Source: Nitrososphaerota archaeon (lineage in GTDB: Archaea > Thermoproteota > Nitrososphaeria > Nitrososphaerales > Nitrosopumilaceae). Taken from it: a stretch of DNA of 43,533 nucleotides. The stretch is from positions 1 through 43,533 of the forward strand of contig JACRJT010000015.1 in the NCBI GenBank assembly GCA_016215465.1, read 5' to 3'. Below are positions 6,845 through 15,210 of the stretch, piece after piece (the first letter of the stretch is position 1; every line of letters starts with the position of its first letter). Position numbers and translations under genes: made by a program. The notes under the pieces are model-generated. The model made no database searches and was not told the DNA's origin. It saw only the letters and a list, made by a program, of their open reading frames with translations.

Positions 6845-7870
6845 CTAGCCGTTAATGATTATCTTCATGGCATTTTCGCCAGTGTGAGCGTGCTCAAAGG
6901 CCTTTTGAGATTCAGACAGTGTGTATCTGTGGGTGATTAGTTTTTTTACATCCACCTTGCCAGATGCGATTAGATCAAGTGATTGTTTTGTATCATGATC
7001 GGATGCAGCATAGCTTGGAATCAATGTTAATTCTTTAGAATAGATCACGCTCATGTCCATATCCATCGTAGCGCCCTTTGATGGAACCCCAAAGAGAACA
7101 ATTGTACCTCCTTTTCTTGTACAGGATATGGCATCAGATACGGCGCGCAGGCTTCCTGTTGCCACAATCGAAACATCGACTCCTTGGTTTTGCGTATCAG
7201 ACAGGAGTTGTGGAATGGAGTTTTGGTTTCCCGATGTCAGCGTGGTCACATCAAAGGTTTTTGCAAAATTTAGCCTAAAATCATTTACATCGAAGCAGAA
7301 CACCTTGCCAAACTCATTTGCCTTTGCAAGCATCATGTGCATGATGCCAGTAGGTCCAGTTCCAAAGATTGCCGCAGTGTCACCTTTTTTGAATTGAAAT
7401 TTGTTCCATGCCCTAACACAGCATGCCAGTGGTTCTATCATTGCAGCCTCATCAAACGACAAGGCATCTGGAATTTTCAAGATGCCTCCATGCTTTACGT
7501 TCCATTCAGGAACCACGTATTCTTCAGATAATCCGCATGGAGAGAGATTTGTCTCATAGTATTTTGCACACATTGTCTCATTTCCATGTGTGCAAAAATG
7601 ACAAGAATAACAAGGTACATGGTGGTGAGTAAAAACACGGTCTCCTTTTTTGAATTCTTTAACATCAGATCCCACATCCAGTATTATTCCGGCAGGTTCG
7701 TGTCCAAGGCGCATTGAAGGTTGTCCATATTTTCCAAACACTTTTTCAACGTCAGAGCCACATATTCCGCAAGATTTCATTTTGATCAAAACATCTCCTG
7801 ATCCAAGTGCGGGGTTTTGCACATCGTCAACTTCGACTTTGGACGGGGCTCTGACAAATGCCGCTTTCAT
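6845..7870 (-). CDS. Zinc-binding alcohol dehydrogenase family (MDR) protein
   Basis: The 341-residue protein is a medium-chain dehydrogenase. Motifs are CGICGSDVEKV (catalytic-zinc Cys), GHEPAG (His-Glu), structural zinc Cys in CYSCHFCTHGNETMC, and the Rossmann motif GTGPTGIMHMMLA near 180. It resembles threonine/sorbitol dehydrogenase-like MDR enzymes; the substrate cannot be read from sequence. An upstream in-frame ATG at 7969 would add 33 residues with no family similarity. I chose 7870 because MKAAFVRAP is the usual MDR opening and a TATA-like AAATATACC lies about 27 nt before it. It is transcribed alone, divergent from the membrane protein at 7999. Confidence 0.82.
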   Translation of the reverse strand: MKAAFVRAPSKVEVDDVQNPALGSGDVLIKMKSCGICGSDVEKVFGKYGQPSMRLGHEPAGIILDVGSDVKEFKKGDRVFTHHHVPCYSCHFCTHGNETMCAKYYETNLSPCGLSEEYVVPEWNVKHGGILKIPDALSFDEAAMIEPLACCVRAWNKFQFKKGDTAAIFGTGPTGIMHMMLAKANEFGKVFCFDVNDFRLNFAKTFDVTTLTSGNQNSIPQLLSDTQNQGVDVSIVATGSLRAVSDAISCTRKGGTIVLFGVPSKGATMDMDMSVIYSKELTLIPSYAASDHDTKQSLDLIASGKVDVKKLITHRYTLSESQKAFEHAHTGENAMKIIING

Positions 7871-7998
7871 TGTGTTTTTTACAAGATTTTTGGGTATATT
7901 TACATTCACGAATTTGAAAAATTTGTGGAGAATTTTCAAACATTCCGTTCGATTCGAACATAAAATCAATTATTACAAAAATCAAACTCACAGTAGTA

Positions 7999-8694
7999 AT
8001 GTCACGATGGGACGAACCAGATAGGTTTGACGATGAAGAAGAATCAAGACTATTGAAAAAATTCTACAATTATGTGGAGATCGAAAAAAAGGAAACCGAG
8101 CGGAGAAAATTCCTCGAAGTGTCCGATAAAAAACGCCCAAGTGTTTGGGGAAACAGGTTTGTACTATCTGCAATAATTCAGGGCGCAGTCATTACAGGAC
8201 TCACTGTCGCGTTGATCCTAATTCAGGCAATATTTGCAGACGTAAGCCTAATTGAATTCTTGTCGCTATCCCTTGATGGTCCGGCCAAGTGGTTCTTTTT
8301 TGGTTATTTCATGTACATAACGCTAGTTGTTGCAATTGCGATTACTGCGATATTTTACAATCATCTTGAGACAAATTTGAATCGTCAGGTGCGCGGAAAT
8401 AAAAAACAACTTGCGTGGGTGCAGATTATAGGAATGAATGTCGGAGGGGCAGCAACGACAATACTCATGATGCTTGCAGGATTAATCGGAGCAGGGTTTG
8501 TTGACTTTGCCATTGGAAACGAAACTACAAGCTCTGAAATTATGAGTACAGTAGAAATTCCAATAACGGGATTTGCGCTTGTCTTTGCAGGCGGCATAAT
8601 TGCAGGAGGCATTGCGTATATTGGCACGTATATGCAGGGACCAAAGACAAGCAAACTATCTTTTGCAGACGACAGAAAATACGACAGGCTCTAG
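7999..8694 (+). CDS. Four-helix membrane protein, unknown function
   Basis: The 231-residue protein has a charged cytoplasmic N-terminus of about 50 residues (Asp/Glu-rich, then Lys/Arg-rich) and four hydrophobic segments, roughly 55-80, 98-122, 140-170 and 190-210. The last two are rich in Gly, Ala and Met (MNVGGAATTILMMLAGLIGAG and GFALVFAGGIIAGGIAYIG). No catalytic motif is visible and I do not recognise the family; it may be restricted to Thaumarchaeota. An AATTATTA element about 27 nt upstream of the ATG suggests a leaderless transcript. Its 3' end overlaps the convergent atpF by 4 nt. Confidence 0.7.
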   Translation: MSRWDEPDRFDDEEESRLLKKFYNYVEIEKKETERRKFLEVSDKKRPSVWGNRFVLSAIIQGAVITGLTVALILIQAIFADVSLIEFLSLSLDGPAKWFFFGYFMYITLVVAIAITAIFYNHLETNLNRQVRGNKKQLAWVQIIGMNVGGAATTILMMLAGLIGAGFVDFAIGNETTSSEIMSTVEIPITGFALVFAGGIIAGGIAYIGTYMQGPKTSKLSFADDRKYDRL

Positions 8695-8987
8695 ACTCCA
8701 AGAATGGTCTTGAGCATTTTTCTGTAATCTACTTCCTTCTTAGCGCTGCCAGCAGCAGGTAATGAGAATACGAGTGGTTTTGATTTTGTTGCACGTAGCT
8801 TTGTCAGATCAGTATTGATTGGTGCAGAGATATCATCACTTATCAGAACTAGACCCACATCGGGATCATCAGCTAGTTTTTTGATTTCTGAAAATGCAGT
8901 AGACGGGTTATCCACGACAATTCCCTGCACTCCAGCTAATTGAAAACTTGTAACAAAAATTCTGCTACCAATAGTTACAATCTTCAC
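8691..8987 (-). CDS. atpF: A-type ATP synthase subunit F
   Basis: With a GTG start at 8987 the protein has 98 residues and begins VKIVTIGSRIFVTSFQLAGV, the typical opening of the archaeal/vacuolar ATPase F subunit. The central GLVLISDDI strand and a C-terminal helix follow, matching the CheY-like fold. Subunit F sits in the central stalk of the A1 sector. An ATG at 9032 would add 15 basic residues, but a TTAAAT element about 30 nt before the GTG favours the shorter form. No other ATP synthase genes are nearby, so it is separated from the main cluster. Alternative: another small Rossmann-like protein of the same superfamily. Confidence 0.65.
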   Translation of the reverse strand: MKIVTIGSRIFVTSFQLAGVQGIVVDNPSTAFSEIKKLADDPDVGLVLISDDISAPINTDLTKLRATKSKPLVFSLPAAGSAKKEVDYRKMLKTILGV

Positions 8988-9074
8988 AGTTAGCAGTCTT
9001 TTTAATACCAATTTAACTTTTTTTGAGCCCAAATTGTAGGAAACCTTGATTTACCTTTACAATTCAGAACATAC

Positions 9075-9371
9075 ATGTCAGAAATAGATACAACAAAAGA
9101 CATTTACCTTTTTACGCATGGAAGAATGGATTTGCAAACCAAGTCAGTAGAAGCACTTGTAGCAAAAGGATTCTCAAAGGACAAGATACTTTCTGCACTA
9201 CCAAACAAAGTAGGTAATGTAGGTGATTACATGGCAATGCTTTGGATGCCGCCAAATCCGGATCACATTAAAATTCAAAAGATTACCAAAGTCGAACCGG
9301 TAGAACCAGTAGGTATGATTGGATTGTGGAAAGGAGTCTCAAAAGACGACATATCTACAATCCCACTTTAA
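9075..9371 (+). CDS. Conserved hypothetical protein (98 aa)
   Basis: The protein is soluble and slightly acidic, beginning MSEIDTTKDIYLFTHGRMDLQT. Its N-terminal half looks like a small alpha/beta unit (IYLFTHGRMDL, then VEALVAKGFSKDKILSALP). The C-terminal half contains Trp/Met/Pro-rich stretches (YMAMLWMPPNPDHIKI and VGMIGLWKG). No known motif is visible. It stands alone between the divergent atpF and a DUF1059 gene. The ATG start is the first in frame. It looks like a real gene because codon use and composition match its neighbours. Confidence 0.6.
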   Translation: MSEIDTTKDIYLFTHGRMDLQTKSVEALVAKGFSKDKILSALPNKVGNVGDYMAMLWMPPNPDHIKIQKITKVEPVEPVGMIGLWKGVSKDDISTIPL

Positions 9372-9454
9372 TCCCCCATTTTGAAAATAACAACTCGATT
9401 TTGTCACTTAACATTGTGAAACAAAGGTTATAAGTAAAAAGACGCGATTTTGAA

Positions 9455-9652
9455 ATGATGACAATAAAACTCGTATGCGCCGAATACGGTTTTGAATGTG
9501 GATTCGTTTTAGAAGGCAAAAAAAGCCTCTCTTTGATCCAAAAGCTGCGCGACCATATGGAAAGCGAGCATGGTATCGAGTATTCAGTTGATGCGGTAAT
9601 TCAGATGATAGTAAACAGGGGTCACTCACGAGACTCTATCAGAAATGAATAA
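9455..9652 (+). CDS. DUF1059-type small protein
   Basis: The 65-residue protein matches the DUF1059 pattern: a short strand with two Cys (LVCAEYGFECGFVLEG), then a helix ending MESEHGI, and a final helix. The Cys and His residues may bind a metal. The function of the family is unknown. Two ATGs (9455 and 9458) are both possible; a GTTATAAG box at 9427-9434 is 24-27 nt away, which indicates a leaderless transcript. It ends directly against the convergent SWIM-domain gene. Confidence 0.65.
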   Translation: MMTIKLVCAEYGFECGFVLEGKKSLSLIQKLRDHMESEHGIEYSVDAVIQMIVNRGHSRDSIRNE

Positions 9653-9955
9653 CTATAATTCAGATATCAGTCCAGATAGAAAATCAGAGTATTCATCATC
9701 AGAAAACCTTACAATTTCAATATTGTTTTCGTTTTGAGCTAGTTTTGCAGAATCTAGATGATAACAATGTTTCTTTCCTTTTAATTTCCCAAAATAGTAT
9801 CCCTCACATGAGCAAAAGTCAAACTCTGGAGAAATCCAATGTTCTTTTCCCATTCCAACCACGGTCCAGATTTGCCTTCGGCTAGGCTCAAACAGATGCA
9901 GTTTTACTCGTTTTTCTGAAACAATTACATCAGTTTTATTTTCTGTTTTCTCCAC
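9653..9955 (-). CDS. SWIM zinc-finger domain protein
   Basis: The 100-residue protein contains CSCEGYYFGKLKGKKHCYHL near residues 48-67, which fits the SWIM motif (CxC, spacer, CxH) that binds zinc and mediates DNA or protein contacts. An N-terminal beta region with RRQIWTVVGMGKEHWI precedes it and an acidic C-terminal helix follows. Archaeal proteins of this size with a SWIM motif are common but uncharacterised. It is divergent from the metallophosphoesterase at 9972 with only 16 bp between starts. Confidence 0.7.
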   Translation of the reverse strand: MEKTENKTDVIVSEKRVKLHLFEPSRRQIWTVVGMGKEHWISPEFDFCSCEGYYFGKLKGKKHCYHLDSAKLAQNENNIEIVRFSDDEYSDFLSGLISEL

Positions 9956-9971
9956 AAGAATTTAATCTCAA

Positions 9972-10739
9972 GTGAGTCGTATATTTTTGGTGGTACTAAC
10001 TAAGATAGTTCCTTCCCAGCCAGCCATGATACTCGAAGGTCAAAAGCGTCATCTGATTGCAACTGACTTACACATCGGATTTGAAAGCAATCTGACATCA
10101 AATCAGATTTTTGTTGGAAAAAACACCAGCATCAATGAATCCATTGAGCAATTATCATCAATGATTGATTCTGAGAATCCAGACGATTTGATTTTACTAG
10201 GCGATGTAAAGTCAAGCATAAAGACAATCTCAAGGAGCGAGTGGGACGAGGTTCCGCTGTTTTTAAAAAAGATGCAAGAAAAAACAAACGTCATACTGAT
10301 TCCTGGAAATCATGACTCTAACATACAAAAACTTGCACCAGACGGAATAACTCTGATTAGTTCGATAGGTCTTGTAATCGAAAACGTCTTACTCACACAC
10401 GGGCATACAATGCCGACAGAGAATTTCTCTCATGTAGATAAGATAATCATGGGACACGTCCATCCCGTGTTTTTTGAAGAAGATTCAGTGTTAAACGGAC
10501 AACGAGTGTGGGTTTCATTAAAGGCAGAAAAAGAAAAGCTATTTCCGTCAACTTCGGGAGAAATAGAAATAACAATAGTTCCATCATTTAACAGGTATTT
10601 TTATGCGACAAAAAAGAAGACATACAAAAAATCAATCTCCCCAATTTTAGAAAGAATTAAGGATTTTTCTTCTGCAAAAATCGCCACGCTAGACGGCACA
10701 ATAATTGGTGATGAGTCACTTTTGTCTCAAGTAATTTAG
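9972..10739 (+). CDS. Metallophosphoesterase (archaeal SbcD-like/MJ0037 group)
   Basis: The 255-residue protein has the calcineurin-like phosphoesterase motifs in order: DLHIG (D-x-H), LLGDVKS (GD), GNHDSN (GNHD), LLTHGH and MGHVHP (GHxH). The length and the MILEGQKRHLIATDLHIG opening fit the small archaeal phosphoesterases related to SbcD/Mre11, with a likely two-metal centre. The substrate is unknown. The assigned start is GTG at 9972, and an internal Met (residue 19) is an alternative. The last 4 nt overlap the convergent carB. Confidence 0.75.
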   Translation: MSRIFLVVLTKIVPSQPAMILEGQKRHLIATDLHIGFESNLTSNQIFVGKNTSINESIEQLSSMIDSENPDDLILLGDVKSSIKTISRSEWDEVPLFLKKMQEKTNVILIPGNHDSNIQKLAPDGITLISSIGLVIENVLLTHGHTMPTENFSHVDKIIMGHVHPVFFEEDSVLNGQRVWVSLKAEKEKLFPSTSGEIEITIVPSFNRYFYATKKKTYKKSISPILERIKDFSSAKIATLDGTIIGDESLLSQVI

Positions 10740-13700
10740 AATGGATCGTACGGCTCTAGTGCTCTTTTGGTAGTTTCGTTGGTGTGAAGCCACTCTAGTG
10801 TTTTGACAAAGGATTCTGCAAGTTCAGTCGTGGTAAGAACCGGAATTCCAAGTTCAGTTGCCTTTCTGCGAATTTGGAATTCATCGTAAAGCATGCCCAC
10901 GTATTTTTCCAGAGTTGACGTAGACGGAATATTGATTATAAAGTTGATTTTACGCTCATAAAGCAAATCGGAGATGTTTGGTTTTCGGTGTGGTTCGCTA
11001 ATTTTATAGACAATCTCAACATCTTGAATATTTTTTTCAGACAAAAACTCTGCAGTGTGCTCTGTTGCAAGTATTTTAAATCCAAGATGTTTTAGAATTG
11101 CCATTGTTTGTAGCATTTTTTCCTTGTTTTCGGCACCACCAATTGTAATTAGTGCAGTTCCTTGTTTTGGCAAATTATATCCAACGGAAATCAATCCCTT
11201 TGCCAGCGCATCGTAAAAGCTATCGCCAAAGCATGCCGCCTCACCAGTAGACTGCATCTCTACTCCCAATACAATGTCGGCACCATCAAGCTGCATAAAT
11301 GAAAACTGTGGCACTTTGATTCCATGGATTAGTGTTTTCTTCCATTTGTCTGAAGGAATGTTTGGTAGTGGTTTTCCCAGCACTGCGCGTGCCGCAAGGC
11401 TGATAAGATTTGTCTTTATCAACTTAGAGACAAACGGCATTGAACGGGATGCTCGAATGTTTAGCTCAATTACGTAAACTTGATCATTATGAATTAAGAA
11501 TTGTAAATTGAACGGACCTTTGATGTTAAATGATTTTGCAATCTTGTTAGAATAATCAGTTATGGTCTCGACTTGTTTGTTGTTAAGACGCCATGGCGGG
11601 ATGACCATCATTGCGTCACCGGAATGAACACCTGCAGCGTCAATGTGCTCCACAATTGCACCAATTATGACGGTCTTTCCATCGGAAACACCATCCACAT
11701 CAACTTCAAGCGAGTTTAGCATGAATTTTGTAATTACCACCGGATGATCAGGTGAAAGAGTAGTTGCCTCGCCGACATACTTTGCAAGCTCTTCTTGCGA
11801 CCACACCACCTTCATTGCGGCACCGCTTAACACGTAAGAAGGCCTTACCAAAACAGGGTACCCGACCTTTATTGCAAAGGATTTTGCCTCAGAAAAGCTT
11901 GAAAACGCCTGCCAGTGAGGCTGCTTTATGTGTAATTTGTCAAGGATTTTGCTAAATTTAGAGCGGTCTTCGGCCATGTCAACATCTTCTGCAGACGTAC
12001 CCAAGAGATGAATTCCTGCCTTTGCAAGTTGTGGTGTGAGGTTGTTTGCAGTTTGGCCTCCAACTGATGTCACCATGCCCTTTGAGTTTTCAAAATCCGC
12101 AATGTCTAAAATTCTCTCAAGTGTCAGCTCTTCAAAGTACAACCTACTGCAAATATCATAGTCTGTTGAAACAGTTTCAGGATTACAGTTCACAACAATT
12201 ACATTTTGTTCACCATTTTCTTGCAAGCCCCAAACCATGTTGACGGTTCCCCAGTCAAACTCCACACTGCTTCCAATTCGATATGGTCCTGCACCCAATA
12301 CAACTACTCCCCTCTGATCAGAACTAATTTGGATGTCGTTTTCAGTCCCCCCGTACGTTATGTAAAGATAGTTTGTCTTTGACGGCCATTCTGCTGCAAG
12401 TGTATCAATTTGTTTTACAATTGGAACAACTCCAAGTTCTTTTCGGAGTTTTCTTACTTCGAATTCATTTTTGTTTATAGCGCGTCCTATTTGCTTATCA
12501 GAGAATCCAAAGTGCTTTGCTTGTAGCATAAGATCAGAATTCATGGGTTTTTCTTTTGTCTGCTGTTCTACGTCAATGATGTTTCTTATTTTTTCAATAA
12601 ACCACGGATCAATGGAAGATAGTTTTTGGATTTTTTCAACTGACAGTCCTTTCTTTAGAGCGGCTGCGACATAGTACAGTATGTGATCATTTGGATTCAA
12701 AAGATGATTTTCAATGTCTTCCACATCATATGACTTTCCATTGTCGCGGTTGAGGACTAATCCATCGTTGCCGATATCAAGCATCCTGATTGATTTTTGT
12801 AGTGATTCCTCAAACGTCCTGCCAATTGCCATTACCTCGCCAACTGAATTCATGGTAGGGCCAAGCTTGCGGTTTGCAAGCTCAAATTTGGCAAAATCCC
12901 ATCGCGGATGCTTGCACACTACATAGTCCAAAGAAGGCTCAAAGCACGCAGTCGTCGTTTTTGTGATATGATTTACAAGTTCTGGTAGTGAGTGCCCAAG
13001 ACCTATTTTTGCAGACATGTATGCAAGTGGATAGCCAGTTGCCTTGCTTGCAAGGGCAGATGATCTTGAGAGCCTTGGGTTGATTTCGATTGCAACATAT
13101 CTATCAGAGGTTGGCTCTAGTGCAAATTGGATATTGCATTCGCCCACAATCCCGACATGTTTTGTTGCACGTAGTCCTGCAGAGCGCAGCATGTGGTATT
13201 CCCGGTTGTCAATTGTTTGGGACGGTGCAACAACAATGTTATCGCCAGTATGCACCCTCATCGAGAGAACATTCTCCATGTTACATACGATGACATTGTT
13301 TCCCTCATAGTCTTGCATTACTTCGTATTCGATTTGCTTCCAGTGCCCAATGTATTCTTCAATGAGCACTTGCCTTACAAGACTTGCATTTAGTCCGCGT
13401 TCAACAATTTCATGTAATTCATATTCATTGTAGGCCACACCCCCGCCCTTGCCTCCAAGGGTGTATGCAACTCTAATTATCACTGGATAGCCAAGTTCCT
13501 CTGCAGCATTTTTTGCATCGTCAAATGTATTGACAGTTTTACTTTTGAGTACTGGAACCCCGCACTCTTTCATGGAATCCTTGAATAGCTGCCTGTCCTC
13601 TGTTTTTTGTATTCCAGGAATTTGTGTTCCAAGTACCTTGACTCCGTATTTTGTCAAGACGCCTTGCTCGCCAAGATTTACACCGCAGTTAAGTGCAGTC

Positions 13701-13789
13701 TGGCCACCATATCCTAGCATTATACCATCTGGTCGCTCTGATTCAATTATTGATGAGACATACTCGGGAGTAACAGGTAGCAAATACAC
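10736..13789 (-). CDS. carB: Carbamoyl-phosphate synthase large subunit (uninterrupted part)
   Basis: From GTG at 13789 the frame encodes 1017 residues of CarB: the rest of the first pre-ATP-grasp domain (YLLPVTPEYV, then GGQTALNCGV), the first ATP-grasp domain (GGKGGGVAYNEYEL, then EINPRLSRSSALASKATGYPLAY), the oligomerisation region, the second pre-ATP-grasp (VVLGAGPYRIGSSVEFDW) and ATP-grasp (LVRPSYVLSGAAM), and a C-terminal MGS-type allosteric domain. It makes carbamoyl phosphate for pyrimidines and arginine with CarA. Only the first 60 or so residues are missing from this reading, but they hold the essential glycine loop. They are present upstream (13790-13996) though disrupted. No other lesion is seen. 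Confidence 0.85.
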   Translation of the reverse strand: MYLLPVTPEYVSSIIESERPDGIMLGYGGQTALNCGVNLGEQGVLTKYGVKVLGTQIPGIQKTEDRQLFKDSMKECGVPVLKSKTVNTFDDAKNAAEELGYPVIIRVAYTLGGKGGGVAYNEYELHEIVERGLNASLVRQVLIEEYIGHWKQIEYEVMQDYEGNNVIVCNMENVLSMRVHTGDNIVVAPSQTIDNREYHMLRSAGLRATKHVGIVGECNIQFALEPTSDRYVAIEINPRLSRSSALASKATGYPLAYMSAKIGLGHSLPELVNHITKTTTACFEPSLDYVVCKHPRWDFAKFELANRKLGPTMNSVGEVMAIGRTFEESLQKSIRMLDIGNDGLVLNRDNGKSYDVEDIENHLLNPNDHILYYVAAALKKGLSVEKIQKLSSIDPWFIEKIRNIIDVEQQTKEKPMNSDLMLQAKHFGFSDKQIGRAINKNEFEVRKLRKELGVVPIVKQIDTLAAEWPSKTNYLYITYGGTENDIQISSDQRGVVVLGAGPYRIGSSVEFDWGTVNMVWGLQENGEQNVIVVNCNPETVSTDYDICSRLYFEELTLERILDIADFENSKGMVTSVGGQTANNLTPQLAKAGIHLLGTSAEDVDMAEDRSKFSKILDKLHIKQPHWQAFSSFSEAKSFAIKVGYPVLVRPSYVLSGAAMKVVWSQEELAKYVGEATTLSPDHPVVITKFMLNSLEVDVDGVSDGKTVIIGAIVEHIDAAGVHSGDAMMVIPPWRLNNKQVETITDYSNKIAKSFNIKGPFNLQFLIHNDQVYVIELNIRASRSMPFVSKLIKTNLISLAARAVLGKPLPNIPSDKWKKTLIHGIKVPQFSFMQLDGADIVLGVEMQSTGEAACFGDSFYDALAKGLISVGYNLPKQGTALITIGGAENKEKMLQTMAILKHLGFKILATEHTAEFLSEKNIQDVEIVYKISEPHRKPNISDLLYERKINFIINIPSTSTLEKYVGMLYDEFQIRRKATELGIPVLTTTELAESFVKTLEWLHTNETTKRALEPYDPF

Positions 13790-13996
13790 TTTATCGGCAA
13801 AACGAGTATCTGTCTGAATTGTAGCTATATTTGGATTAATCAGTACGCTTTTCAGATTGTCTTCTCGTATGGCCTTGAGGCATTGACTGCCGGAGTAGTC
13901 GAATTAGCGGTCGTTTTTGCGACTTTCGCCTGCTTCTCCGATCTTTATTGCCCCGCTACCAAGAACTAGAATTTTTTTCAGGTTCTCATTTCGTAT
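13790..13996 (-). pseudogene. carB: Disrupted 5' end of carB (no ATG, in-frame TAA)
   Basis: In frame with carB the minus strand reads IRNENLKKILVLGSGAIKIG, then EAGE, then seven inserted codons SRKNDR-TAA, then FDYSGSQCLKAIRED and on to TRFADK. Normal CarB runs GEAGEFDYSGSQ without interruption. The position expected for the start Met is an ATA at 13996-13994; it follows a GGGGAG SD-like site by 6 nt, and no ATG, GTG or TTG exists in this frame after the preceding stop. The only nearby ATG overlaps the carA TGA but leads to a stop after three codons. So both initiation and elongation appear compromised. Confidence 0.7.
13904..13924. other. 21-bp in-frame insertion in carB
   Basis: These 21 bp interrupt the invariant EFDYSGSQ segment of CarB and carry its TAA (13906-13904 on the minus strand). 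The segment includes a small inverted repeat (GTCG, 6-nt loop, CGAC), and the flanking CGAA/TTCG can also pair. Removing exactly 21 bp restores a perfect CarB sequence. Confidence 0.7.
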
Positions 13997-15155
13997 TAGA
14001 ATCTCCCCCCTTGATCAAACTTTTCAGCTCTTCAAAGACGTATTTACAGTCATATGGTCCAGGCGATGCTTCCGGATGAAACTGGACTGCGATGACTTTT
14101 TTTTGTTTGTGCTTTATGCCTTCAACTGTATTATCGTCTGTATTTGTAAACCATAATTCAAAATCAGTTTTTCCCAACGAATCAGGATCAATTCCATAAC
14201 CGTGATTTTGGCTTGTGACGTAGACTTGGTTATTTTGTAAATTAAGACATGACTTGTTTTGCCCCCGATGACCATATTTTAGCTTGTAAGTTTCTGCGCC
14301 GCCTGCAAGTCCGATTATTTGTGCGCCAAGACAAATGCCAAGCGTTGGAATGTTTTTCTCAATTAGCTGTTTTGCAGTTTGAATTGTTTGAGGACATTTT
14401 TCAGGATCACCTGGACCATTGCTTAACACCACACCTTTTGGATTATACGATAAGACTTTTTCAATAGTTGCATTCCAAGGTAGCTTTACCACCTTGTATC
14501 CCAGGTCTCGAATGTTTCTTATGATTGCATTTTTCACTCCAGTGTCAATTACAACAATAGAGTCGCTTTCCTGTCCATAGGTTTGAGCTTCTTTTGTTGA
14601 AACTTGGTCCATGAATTCCTCTGACGAGTATGATTTTGTTTCTGCAAGTTGTTTTTTGATAGACGCAACATCGATTTCAGAGTCAGACACCACGAGTGCT
14701 GCCATCATGACGCCGCCCATCCTAAGTTTTTTTGTCAGTTCCCTGGTGTCAATTCCAGAAATTCCAGGTATCTTTTCATTGTATAGCCATTCATCTAAAG
14801 TCATGGAAAGATTCCAGTGGCTTGCGACTTCAGATAACTCATGAACCACTAGCCCTCGTGCCTGAATTTTATCAGATTCAAAGAATTGCGATATCCCTGA
14901 TTTGTCAATTAGTGAGGGGTCTGGAACGCCATAATTGCCAATTAACGGATAAGTCAGGGTCAGGATTTGGCCTGCATATGACGGATCAGTCAAAGTCTCA
15001 GTGTATCCCACCATTCCAGTGTTGAATACCAGCTCGCCAAAAACAGTCTTTTGGTACCCAAAGCCCTTGCCATCAAGGACCGTACCGTCAGATAAAATCA
15101 GTTTTCCGTATTTGTTTGCAAACTGGGCTTTTTTTATCGAAATTGTGACCCTCAA
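13986..15155 (-). CDS. carA: Carbamoyl-phosphate synthase small (glutaminase) subunit
   Basis: The 389-residue protein has the CarA N-terminal domain (KLILSDGTVLDGKGFGY, then GELVFNTGMVGYTETLTDPSYAGQ split over 45 or so residues) and a C-terminal class I glutamine amidotransferase domain. The nucleophile Cys is in LGICLGAQIIGLAGG and the His-Glu pair is in VQFHPEASPGPYD. It hydrolyses glutamine and passes ammonia to CarB. Start is TTG at 15155; TTAAAT about 23 nt upstream is a plausible TATA box. It is the first gene of carAB, and its TGA overlaps the region where carB should begin. Confidence 0.92.
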   Translation of the reverse strand: MRVTISIKKAQFANKYGKLILSDGTVLDGKGFGYQKTVFGELVFNTGMVGYTETLTDPSYAGQILTLTYPLIGNYGVPDPSLIDKSGISQFFESDKIQARGLVVHELSEVASHWNLSMTLDEWLYNEKIPGISGIDTRELTKKLRMGGVMMAALVVSDSEIDVASIKKQLAETKSYSSEEFMDQVSTKEAQTYGQESDSIVVIDTGVKNAIIRNIRDLGYKVVKLPWNATIEKVLSYNPKGVVLSNGPGDPEKCPQTIQTAKQLIEKNIPTLGICLGAQIIGLAGGAETYKLKYGHRGQNKSCLNLQNNQVYVTSQNHGYGIDPDSLGKTDFELWFTNTDDNTVEGIKHKQKKVIAVQFHPEASPGPYDCKYVFEELKSLIKGGDSNTK

Positions 15156-15210
15156 AAAGTGGATTTCTAAGCTGATTTAAGTTTTATGAGTTATGATCGC
15201 AGACAAAAAG

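Noticed and set aside
13890-13940. An archaeal bulge-helix-bulge mRNA intron in carB
   Set aside because: Removing 21 nt would restore CarB, but I could not build the required 4-bp helix flanked by two 3-nt bulges at the splice points; only irregular loops formed.
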